Part shown: positions 7,046-12,909 of the stretch, piece by piece | How positions within the stretch are numbered: the first letter of the stretch is position 1 | Layout: every line of letters begins with the position of its first letter | NCBI GenBank assembly: GCA_963649145.1 | Contig: CAVJGI010000047.1 | Span: forward strand, 1 to 15,626 | Source: SVKR01 sp963649145 | Lineage (GTDB): Bacteria > Bacillota > Clostridia > Oscillospirales > Oscillospiraceae | Direction of reading: 5' to 3' | Length of the DNA: 15,626 bases | Notes under the pieces: generated by a model | Database searches by the model: none | Told to the model about the DNA's origin: nothing | Seen by the model: only the letters and a program-made list of their open reading frames with translations | Translations under genes and position numbers: made by a program

Positions 7046-9622
7046 ATGGCAGCAGAGAATACTCAACATCTGCAGTTGGAAGAAGGCGAGCAGATCTTTA
7101 CCAACTGCGCGATCGGCGGCGCCGTGTTCGTGCACGTCAAGGACGGCCGCATCACCAAGGTGCGTCCCATCGTCTTTAACGAGGAGGACACCGAGGCTTG
7201 GTCGATCGAGGCGAAGGGCAAGACCTTCACCCCCCCGCGCAAGCTCTCTCTGGGCAACTACGTCTGCACCATGAAGAGCCGCATCTATTCCGAAAACCGC
7301 ATCCAGTACCCGATGCTCCGTGTGGACTTCGATCCCAACGGCGACCGCCACGTCGAAAACCGCGGCAAGAGCGGCTATAAGCGCATCACTTGGGACGAGG
7401 CTTTCGACCTGCTCGAAAGCGAGATCCGCCGCATCCACGCCACTTACGGCAAGGCGTCCATCACCGCCTCCACCGGCTCCCACGCCGACTTCGGCCTGCT
7501 CCAGTACAAGATGGGTCCCTTCGGCCGCTTCTGGAACATGCTCGGCTACTCCCAGCTCTGCGACAACCCGGACTCTTGGGAAGGCTGGCACTGGGGCGCG
7601 ACGCACGCTTGGGGCTACTACTGGAAGCTCGGCGTCAGCGACAACTTCGATATGCTCGAAGAGGCGATGAAGTACTCCGAGTTCCTCGTGTTCTGGGGCG
7701 TCGACCCGAACACCTCCGCGGGCGGCTACAACGGACAGGACGGCTGCCGCTGGCGCTGGTGGTGCAAGGAGCTCGGCATGAAGATGGTCTTCATCGACCC
7801 GTGGTGCAACTACACCGCCGCAACTTGGGGCGACAAGTGGCTCGCTCCTTACCTCGCGACCGACGGCGCGATGGCTGAGGCCATTGCGTGGGTCTGGATC
7901 ACCGAGGATACTTACGATCACTGGTTCATTGAGAATAAGTGCCTTGGCTTCGACACCTTCAAGCAGCACATCCTCGGCAACGAGGAGGGCGGCTTTGCCC
8001 GCACGCCGGAATGGGCGGAGACCAAGTGCGGCGTTCCCGCGCGCGACATTTACGCGCTGGCGCGCGAGTGGGCGGCGAAGAAGACCATGCTCTGCACCGC
8101 CTCCATTTACGGCGTCTCCGGCGCCTGCCGTCAGCCGTATGCCACCGAGTGGGCGCGTCTGATGGTCTACCTCGCCAGCATGCGCGGCCTCGGCGCCGAG
8201 GGCTGCAACGTCTGGGGCGGCGCTTCCATGGCTCCCCCGATGGATATGTCCTTCCGCTTCTTCGGCTACTCCGACGTGGGCTGGGATACCTTCGGCATTG
8301 TCGCCGAGCATCAGGCGCACAACACCATCAAGCAGAAGACTTACCGTATCCTGCTCCCCGAGTGCGTCATGAACGAGAAGACCGAGTGGATCGGCGAGGG
8401 CTTCTGCGGCAACTCCCTTGAGCAGCAGCTCACCCGCAACGTCTGCCCGCTTCCGGCGGAGCAGGGCGGTGCGCCCATCCACATGATCTACCGTCAGGGC
8501 GGCTCTTACATCTCCACCATGACCGATACGAACCGCTGGACGCGCATGTATCACTCCCCGAAGCTGGAGTTCTGCGCCACGAGCGACGTTCACTGGTCCA
8601 GCGAGACCAAGTTCTTCGACCTGATCCTGCCGATCTGCTCCGGCTTCGAGCGCGACGATATCTGCGAGCTCGGCGCTCCCGGCGGCTACGGCGCGAACGA
8701 TATGGGCGCGAACTTCCGCGTCATCATCTACTCCATGAAGTGCATCGAGCCGCTCTACGAGTCCAAGACCGACTACGAGATCTACTGCGAGCTCGCCAAG
8801 CGCCTCGGCTTCCTCGACCAGTTCACCGAGGGCAACACCATGGAGACTTGGATCGAGAAGGTCTATAACAAGTCCTCCATGCCGAAGTACATGAAGTTTG
8901 AGGACTTCAAGAAGCGCGGCTACTTCGTCGTCCCCGCTCCGAAGCCGGACTTCAAGCGCGCCGTCTCCAACAAGTGGTATTACGAGGAGCGCGACTGCGA
9001 CGTTCCCGACCACAACAACCCGATCAAGAAGCTCCCGGAGGGCGACCCGCGCCGCAAGATGATGGGCACGCCGAGCGGCAAGATCGAGTTCGTCTCCGAG
9101 TTCCTGAAGGAGCACTTCCCGGAGGACAAGGAGCGTCCGGTCATGGGTCAGTACCTCGACCCGTGGGAGGGCAAGGGCTCCCCGCTGGAGGAGAAGTACC
9201 CGCTCGTGCTGGAGACCCCGCACATGCGCTTCTCTTACCACACCCACTTCGACAACAAGAGCCCGTGGCTCGACGAGATCCCGGCGCACCGCTTCATGAA
9301 GGACGGCTACGCCTACTGGCCCATCCGCATCAACCCGATCGACGCGAACGCCCGCGGCATCAAGCACGGCGACATCGTCAAGGTCTACAACGACCGCGGT
9401 GCAGTCCTCTGCGCGGCTTACGTCACCGAGCGCATGAAGCCGGGTATGCTGATGAGCTATCAGGCGGGTGCGAAGTATGACCCGCTGGAGCCGGGCAAGG
9501 AAGGCAGCATCGACCGCGGCGGCTGCATGAACCTGCTCAGCCCGTCCCGCATGGTCTCCAAGAACGCCCCCGGCATGGTCAGCAACTCGATCAATATCGA
9601 ACTGGAAAGATGGGAGGGCTAA
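7046..9622 (+). CDS. athL: Molybdopterin oxidoreductase large subunit, pyrogallol transhydroxylase-like (module 2)
   Basis: 858 aa. The start is ATG 7046, after AAGGAGG at 7025-7031 (14-base gap, rather long); the frame extends upstream through the intergenic hairpin region without a better site. Similarity to Pelobacter AthL is evident along the chain: VFVHVKDGRI (27-36), IEAKGKTFTPPRK (54-66), FDPNGDRH (95-102), DNPDSWEGWHWGATHAWG (173-190), FIENKCLGFDTF, GIKHGDIVKVYNDRGAVLCAA, and SIDRGGCMNLLSPSRMVSKNAPGM near the end. The AthL active-site positions are kept: His146, Asp176, Ser177 (Mo ligand) and Tyr408, with the His-to-Ser spacing identical to AthL. There is no N-terminal cluster motif and no Tat signal. 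Hydroxyl transfer between, or dehydroxylation of, polyhydroxylated aromatics is the expected chemistry; catechol dehydroxylases of gut bacteria belong to the same broad group. The exact substrate is not determinable. Confidence 0.9.
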   Translation: MAAENTQHLQLEEGEQIFTNCAIGGAVFVHVKDGRITKVRPIVFNEEDTEAWSIEAKGKTFTPPRKLSLGNYVCTMKSRIYSENRIQYPMLRVDFDPNGDRHVENRGKSGYKRITWDEAFDLLESEIRRIHATYGKASITASTGSHADFGLLQYKMGPFGRFWNMLGYSQLCDNPDSWEGWHWGATHAWGYYWKLGVSDNFDMLEEAMKYSEFLVFWGVDPNTSAGGYNGQDGCRWRWWCKELGMKMVFIDPWCNYTAATWGDKWLAPYLATDGAMAEAIAWVWITEDTYDHWFIENKCLGFDTFKQHILGNEEGGFARTPEWAETKCGVPARDIYALAREWAAKKTMLCTASIYGVSGACRQPYATEWARLMVYLASMRGLGAEGCNVWGGASMAPPMDMSFRFFGYSDVGWDTFGIVAEHQAHNTIKQKTYRILLPECVMNEKTEWIGEGFCGNSLEQQLTRNVCPLPAEQGGAPIHMIYRQGGSYISTMTDTNRWTRMYHSPKLEFCATSDVHWSSETKFFDLILPICSGFERDDICELGAPGGYGANDMGANFRVIIYSMKCIEPLYESKTDYEIYCELAKRLGFLDQFTEGNTMETWIEKVYNKSSMPKYMKFEDFKKRGYFVVPAPKPDFKRAVSNKWYYEERDCDVPDHNNPIKKLPEGDPRRKMMGTPSGKIEFVSEFLKEHFPEDKERPVMGQYLDPWEGKGSPLEEKYPLVLETPHMRFSYHTHFDNKSPWLDEIPAHRFMKDGYAYWPIRINPIDANARGIKHGDIVKVYNDRGAVLCAAYVTERMKPGMLMSYQAGAKYDPLEPGKEGSIDRGGCMNLLSPSRMVSKNAPGMVSNSINIELERWEG

Positions 9623-9625
9623 GAA

Positions 9626-10462
9626 ATGAAGAAATACGGAATCGTCATTGACGTTGCAAAGTGCACCGGCTGCTATAACTGCTTCCTCGCGTGCAAGGAC
9701 GAAAACTGCAACGAGGCCCATGAGGGCTACACCGCTGCCCAGCCCATGACCGGCCAGCGCTGGATGGACGTCACCGAGGTCGAGCGCGGCACCTATCCGA
9801 AGGTCAAGCTCAACCACATCCCCAAGATGTGCAAGCACTGCGATAACCCCGCCTGCGCCAACAAAGCGACGGACGGCGCGGTGTATAAGCGTCCGGACGG
9901 CGTCGTCATCATCGACCCGGAGAAGGCGAAGGGCCAGAAGGAGATCGTCACGAGCTGCCCCTACCGCGTCATCTACTGGAACGAGGCGCTCCAGCTTCCC
10001 CAGAAGTGCGACATGTGCGCCCACCTGCTCGACCGCGGCTACAAAGAGCCCCGCTGCGTGGAGCTCTGCCCGACCGGTGCGCTGCTCTTCGGCGACATGA
10101 ACGACCCGGAGAGCGAGATCGCCAAGGTCATCGCCGAGCAGAAGCCGTACCCGGCGCACCCGGAGTTCGGTCTGCATGAAAATGTTCTGTACCTCAACAT
10201 CCCCCGCAAGTTCGTCACCGGCACGGTCATCTACAAGGAGTCCGACCAGTGCTTCAAGGGCGCGAAGGTCACTCTGACCGGACGCGAGGGCGTCGAGATG
10301 CACGCCGAGACCGACATTTTCGGCGACTTCTGGTTCGAGGGTCTGAAGAACAACACCCCCTACACCGTCACCATCGAGGCGGAGGGCTACCACACCATCA
10401 CCCTCAACACCCGCACGCTGAAGGACATCAACCTCGGCGAGATCTTCATGGAGAAGAAGTAA
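9626..10462 (+). CDS. athS: Ferredoxin-like iron-sulfur small subunit, pyrogallol transhydroxylase-like (module 2)
   Basis: 278 aa, starting 4 bases after the large-subunit stop with its GGGAGG site (9612-9617) inside that gene's end, hence tight translational coupling. Cluster cysteines are C13-C16-C19-C23, C69-C72-C77, C111 and C128-C131-C144-C148. These 12 residues have the same pattern as Pelobacter AthS (motif II lacks its fourth Cys, motif III keeps only its last), predicting exactly three [4Fe-4S] clusters. Other matches to AthS are VIDVAKC, ERGTYPKVKLNHIPKMCKHC, IDPEKAKGQKE and CPYRVIYWNE. From about residue 195 a beta-sandwich domain follows (GAKVTLTGREG, FGDFWFEGL, TVTIEAEGYH). It is predicted to be a cytoplasmic partner of the 858-aa subunit. 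The operon ends at the terminator 10 bases downstream. Confidence 0.93.
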   Translation: MKKYGIVIDVAKCTGCYNCFLACKDENCNEAHEGYTAAQPMTGQRWMDVTEVERGTYPKVKLNHIPKMCKHCDNPACANKATDGAVYKRPDGVVIIDPEKAKGQKEIVTSCPYRVIYWNEALQLPQKCDMCAHLLDRGYKEPRCVELCPTGALLFGDMNDPESEIAKVIAEQKPYPAHPEFGLHENVLYLNIPRKFVTGTVIYKESDQCFKGAKVTLTGREGVEMHAETDIFGDFWFEGLKNNTPYTVTIEAEGYHTITLNTRTLKDINLGEIFMEKK

Positions 10463-10472
10463 AAAAATAAGC

Positions 10473-10509
10473 AAAAATCACCCGCCCGCTTGGGCGGGTG
10501 ATTTTTTTT
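10473..10509 (+). terminator. Strong intrinsic terminator of the Mo-enzyme operon
   Basis: AAAAATCACCCGCCC (10473-10487) pairs perfectly with GGGCGGGTGATTTTT (10492-10506) around GCTT, and the T-run continues to 10509. The A-rich 5' arm could also make it work for minus-strand transcription. Confidence 0.95.
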
Positions 10510-10560
10510 CAAGAAAATAGACTTAAAACATTGAGAATTTGTCGAAGCAGCGGAAATGTT

Positions 10561-10590
10561 TGTCACAAAAACGGGAAAAACGGTGTCTAT
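10561..10590 (+). promoter_or_regulatory. ECF-sigma-type promoter upstream of the small secreted protein
   Basis: TGTCACAAA (10561-10569), 13 bases, then GTGTCTATATT (10583-10593). The same two blocks with identical spacing occur at 11135-11167 upstream of the ECF sigma gene and nowhere else I noticed. TGTCAC and GTCTA, 18 bases apart, suit ECF -35/-10 elements; the A-rich spacer differs between the copies, so only the contact blocks are conserved. Expected transcript start is near 10597. Confidence 0.65.
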
Positions 10591-10639
10591 ATTAACGGAA
10601 TAGAACCCGGCAATATAAAATAAGAAAGGGGTAATGCCT

Positions 10640-10684
10640 ATGCTTGTTCAGAGCAGATATGATATGAAGAGAAAGCATTTATGA
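10640..10684 (+). CDS. Possible 14-codon upstream ORF (leader peptide)
   Basis: ATG 10640 follows AAGAAAGGGG (10622-10631) at normal spacing and encodes MLVQSRYDMKRKHL; an in-frame ATG at 10634 would add two residues but is too close to the SD. Its TGA stop (10682-10684) touches the AAAGGAG site of the next gene, so terminating ribosomes could reinitiate there. The peptide is basic with no recognised motif. It could be chance; expression is inferred only from the SD and placement. Confidence 0.35.
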   Translation: MLVQSRYDMKRKHL

Positions 10685-10700
10685 AAGGAGATAGAATTAA

Positions 10701-11096
10701 ATGATGAAAAGATTAGTATGTACCTTAGTTACGGGCATTATGGTTTTACTGGCCGCTACTCCGGGGTTTGCAACATTCGAGGGGAAAACCGCTACTGCTG
10801 TGCCTCTTGGAGAAGAAATAAACATTGAAAGTGTTCAGCGTTATAGAGAATACTTTTCTGTTACAAAACGAACGGATTTTTGGAAAGAAAAACCGTATTC
10901 CGAAATAACAAATACCCGTATTTGTTACCTTGATCCCGGCGATACGCTCTATTATTATACCCGATATGTCGATTACAATGGCGATGCTTGGTGGTATTGC
11001 AAGATTTTAAGTTGCGCCGCGGCACCAAATTTGAAAGGATCATATGGTTACATCTCGGCAAGCGCTGTTGAGAACGTAATCGAAGGTGGAAGCTAA
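10701..11096 (+). CDS. Small secreted protein, possible bacterial SH3-like domain
   Basis: 131 aa starting at ATG 10701 (a second ATG follows directly at 10704), with AAAGGAG at 10684-10690. The N-terminus is a clear Sec signal peptide: MMKR, a hydrophobic stretch LVCTLVTGIMVLLAAT, then PGFA with likely cleavage before TFEGK (about residue 25). The mature part is about 106 aa. Its second half (CYLDPGDTLYYYTRY, GDAWWYCKIL, GSYGYISASAVENV) has the small-beta-barrel look of an SH3b domain, with the aromatic WWYCKI strand and a final GYI segment; this assignment is tentative. Two Cys (in WYCKILSC) may form a disulfide. The gene is visibly more AT-rich than everything around it, suggesting separate acquisition. 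It shares an ECF-type promoter with the sigma gene downstream, so it may be a cell-envelope stress effector. Confidence 0.75.
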   Translation: MMKRLVCTLVTGIMVLLAATPGFATFEGKTATAVPLGEEINIESVQRYREYFSVTKRTDFWKEKPYSEITNTRICYLDPGDTLYYYTRYVDYNGDAWWYCKILSCAAAPNLKGSYGYISASAVENVIEGGS

Positions 11097-11102
11097 AATG
11101 AG

Positions 11103-11135
11103 ACCCGTCCGCTGATATCAACGCGGACGGGTTTT
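11103..11135 (+). terminator. Intrinsic terminator after the small secreted protein
   Basis: ACCCGTCCGC (11103-11112) pairs perfectly with GCGGACGGGT (11123-11132) around TGATATCAAC, followed by a short T-run TTTT. The last T is the first base of the next ECF promoter, so terminator and promoter are packed end to end. Confidence 0.8.
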
Positions 11136-11167
11136 GTCACAAATCCGATACATCGTGTGTCTATATT
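11135..11167 (+). promoter_or_regulatory. ECF-sigma-type promoter of the sigma/anti-sigma operon
   Basis: TGTCACAAA (11135-11143), 13 bases, GTGTCTATATT (11157-11167): the same blocks and spacing as at 10561. The transcript start would fall near 11171, leaving a very short leader before ATG 11188. A shared motif ahead of a sigma gene is the usual sign of autoregulation. Confidence 0.68.
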
Positions 11168-11187
11168 GGCAGAAAGGAGGCGAGGGC

Positions 11188-11730
11188 ATGACGGATGCGG
11201 AGGCGCTGGCGCTGGTGCGGCGGGGGCGCTGCGAGGGGCTGGAATGGCTGATGGAGCGCTACACGCGCTATGTCGGCGCGGTCGCGTCGCGCATTCTTGC
11301 CGGACGGCTGGGGCAGGAGGACGCGGAGGAGGTCGTCTCGGACGCATTTCTGGCGCTCTGGCGCGCGGCGAGGTCGCTGCGCACGGAGTCCGTGCGCGCA
11401 TGGCTCGGAACGACGGCGCGGAATTTGGCGCTCAATCGCCTGCGCGCGGCGCATTTCGAGGCGGAGCTCAGCGAGGACACGCTGCGGCTGGACGCCGACC
11501 CCGCGCAGGCGCTGGAGGAGGCGCTGCTGCGCCAGACCGTCACCGCGGCGGTGGACGCGCTGCCGGAACCGGACCGGACGATCTTTCTCGCGCACTACTG
11601 GCGCTGCCGCAGCACGGCGGAGATCGCGGCGGAGACCGGGCTCTCGCCCGAAGCGGTGCGCCAGCGGCTCAGCCGCGGGCGGGAGAAGCTGCGCAGAGCA
11701 TTGGAGGAGGTCATGAACGATGGAGATTAA
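11188..11730 (+). CDS. ECF-type RNA polymerase sigma factor
   Basis: 180 aa, start ATG 11188 placed by AAAGGAGG at 11173-11180; the frame runs back to 11134 but that ATG lies in the promoter. Region sigma-2 spans about residues 15-85 with LMERYTRYVGAVASRIL and the core-binding helix EDAEEVVSDAFLALWR (44-59). Sigma-4 spans about 113-172 with ALPEPDRTIFLAHYWRCRSTAEIAAETGLS and the recognition helix EAVRQRLSRGREKLRRAL. Only these two domains are present, as in group 4 sigma factors. The start of the next gene overlaps its last 11 bases. It directs RNA polymerase to a small regulon, probably including its own promoter and that at 10561. The inducing signal is unknown. Confidence 0.93.
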   Translation: MTDAEALALVRRGRCEGLEWLMERYTRYVGAVASRILAGRLGQEDAEEVVSDAFLALWRAARSLRTESVRAWLGTTARNLALNRLRAAHFEAELSEDTLRLDADPAQALEEALLRQTVTAAVDALPEPDRTIFLAHYWRCRSTAEIAAETGLSPEAVRQRLSRGREKLRRALEEVMNDGD

Positions 11731-12730
11731 GCTTGCAGAATTGATGAATTTTTATGCACCGGCGGCGGAGCCTGAAACCGTGTCCCCGGAGCGCGTCCGG
11801 GCGCGGACGCTCGCGCGGCTCGGCGCGGCGCGGCGGAAGCGGCGGCTGCGCACGGCGGTGCTCGCCGCGGCGCTTGCGGCGCTGCTCGCGGTCGGAGCTG
11901 CGGCGTCGAAGCAGATCGGCTTCGACGAGCTGCCCGCGCTGCTGCGCCGCTGCTTCGGGATCGAGGGCACGGCGGAGACCGGGCTGCGCTACGACCGCGT
12001 CACGGAAGCGCCCGACGCGCGGACGGCGGATGTCGGCGGGCGCGCCGCGGGCGAGCTTTACATCATGCGCGGCACGGCGCTGCGGAGCGAAAACCTTTAT
12101 GTTCTTGACCTTTACGTCTCCACCGTCACGAGCGAGCAGCTCACGGACCTTGTCTGGCGCGTGCGCGAGCGCGGCGGGGAAATGTGGACGGCGGCGGAGG
12201 TGATCGAGGACCGCGGCGGCTGGGCGGCGCTGCGCGCGGCGCTCCCGGCGTCGATCTTCGACGGCGGCGCGGAGCCGGAGCTGGAGCTCTGCTGCGGCGC
12301 GGAGTCGGCAGACGGCAGCGCATTTGAGATCCAGCGCGTCGGCGTGTTCCGCCCGCTGCCCATCGCGTATCAGGCGGCGGCTGAGATCAGCTGTGATCTG
12401 CCGCTGACGGAGACCGCGGCGCTCACCGGCATTGAGCTCAGCAGCAGCCACCTTGTCCTGCGCATCGACGCGCCGTTGCTGGTCGCGGGCTTCGGCGAGC
12501 TGGTCGCCAACCGCTCCCCGGCGCTGCTGGAGGAGGTGAACGCGCTCGATGCCGTGCTCTTCCGCGCCGTCCTGCGCTTCGCCGACGGCGGCGAGACCCG
12601 CTTTTTCCCCAGCGGCGGCACCTTCTGCGACGGCGAATCTTATTACCTCGCCATGAAAGTCGCCGAAAGCGACCGGGGCAGGACCCCCGCCGCCTTCGAG
12701 CTGGACGGCGCGGTGCTGCCGTTTGCGTAA
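11720..12730 (+). CDS. Single-pass membrane protein, probable anti-sigma factor
   Basis: 336 aa, ATG 11720 inside the sigma gene, with GGAGGAGG at 11703-11710. About 44 cytoplasmic residues, many of them basic (RARTLARLGAARRKRRLRT), precede one membrane helix (about 45-62). About 270 extracytoplasmic residues follow, rich in beta-type patterns and with two Cys in a CC pair (LELCCGAES). The topology and overlap with an ECF sigma gene fit an anti-sigma factor that sequesters the sigma protein through its short N-terminus and senses a signal outside. The zinc-binding HxxxCxxC motif of ZAS anti-sigma domains is absent, so it belongs to another type (DUF4179-like proteins share this layout) or is a fast-evolving one. 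I do not recognise the outer domain. It ends before the MATE promoter with no evident terminator. Confidence 0.72.
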   Translation: MEIKLAELMNFYAPAAEPETVSPERVRARTLARLGAARRKRRLRTAVLAAALAALLAVGAAASKQIGFDELPALLRRCFGIEGTAETGLRYDRVTEAPDARTADVGGRAAGELYIMRGTALRSENLYVLDLYVSTVTSEQLTDLVWRVRERGGEMWTAAEVIEDRGGWAALRAALPASIFDGGAEPELELCCGAESADGSAFEIQRVGVFRPLPIAYQAAAEISCDLPLTETAALTGIELSSSHLVLRIDAPLLVAGFGELVANRSPALLEEVNALDAVLFRAVLRFADGGETRFFPSGGTFCDGESYYLAMKVAESDRGRTPAAFELDGAVLPFA

Positions 12731-12763
12731 GCGGCAAAAGGCGCACTTTCTGCAATAAAACGC

Positions 12764-12792
12764 TTGACCTTTCCGAAAATCTATGCTAAACT
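12764..12792 (+). promoter_or_regulatory. Promoter of the MATE exporter leader
   Basis: TTGACC (12764-12769), 17 bases, TAAACT (12787-12792) with TG at the extended -10 position. The start of transcription would be near 12799. The promoter at 14279-14307 has the same layout. Confidence 0.68.
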
Positions 12793-12798
12793 CCCCAG

Positions 12799-12890
12799 TG
12801 TTGAGCTCGGAGGGCGGGCAGTTCAGAGAAACGGCAGCCGGACAAGAGGCAGACTGAGACGTCTGTTTCTTGCCCGGCTTTTTATTTTGC
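12799..12890 (+). ncRNA. Leader with terminator hairpin: riboswitch/attenuator, candidate guanidine-IV (mepA motif)
   Basis: Between the promoter and the MATE gene sits a complete intrinsic terminator. AGCCGG-A-CAAGAGGCAGAC (12836-12854) pairs with GTCTGTTTCTTG-C-CCGGCT (12861-12879), 18 pairs with one mismatch and two G-T pairs, then TTTTTATTTT. It stands 10-20 bases ahead of the gene's SD, so reading through it is required for expression. CGGGCA (12815-12820) can instead pair with TGCCCG (12871-12876), which would break the terminator, giving an antiterminator. The region 12799-12841, with GGGCGGGCAG and ACGGCAGCC blocks, would be the sensor. Guanidine-IV riboswitches are known to control MATE (mepA-type) genes in Firmicutes through transcription termination; the assignment rests on context and a remembered resemblance, not on an alignment. 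Confidence 0.55.
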
Positions 12891-12909
12891 AATGTGGGAG
12901 GAAACGAAA

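Noticed and set aside
6815..10474. 1219-aa open frame on the minus strand across the second Mo-enzyme module
   Set aside because: It is antisense to two genes with clear family similarity. Its translation is low-complexity, rich in Ala, Val, Leu, Asp and Arg with no motif: the usual shadow of GC-rich third positions.
10465..10700. tRNA or other stable RNA gene in the AT-rich gap
   Set aside because: No cloverleaf, no TTCGA-type T-loop and no CCA end; the gap is explained by a terminator, a promoter and a leader.
274..11107. AAATGAGACCCG shared by the hairpins at 274 and 11096
   Set aside because: Only about 12 bases are shared and the stems continue differently; probably chance between two GC-rich hairpins.
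12798..12857. GTG-initiated leader peptide inside the MATE leader
   Set aside because: A frame of 19 codons runs to a TGA in the terminator loop, but the presumed transcript begins at about its start codon and no SD can precede it.
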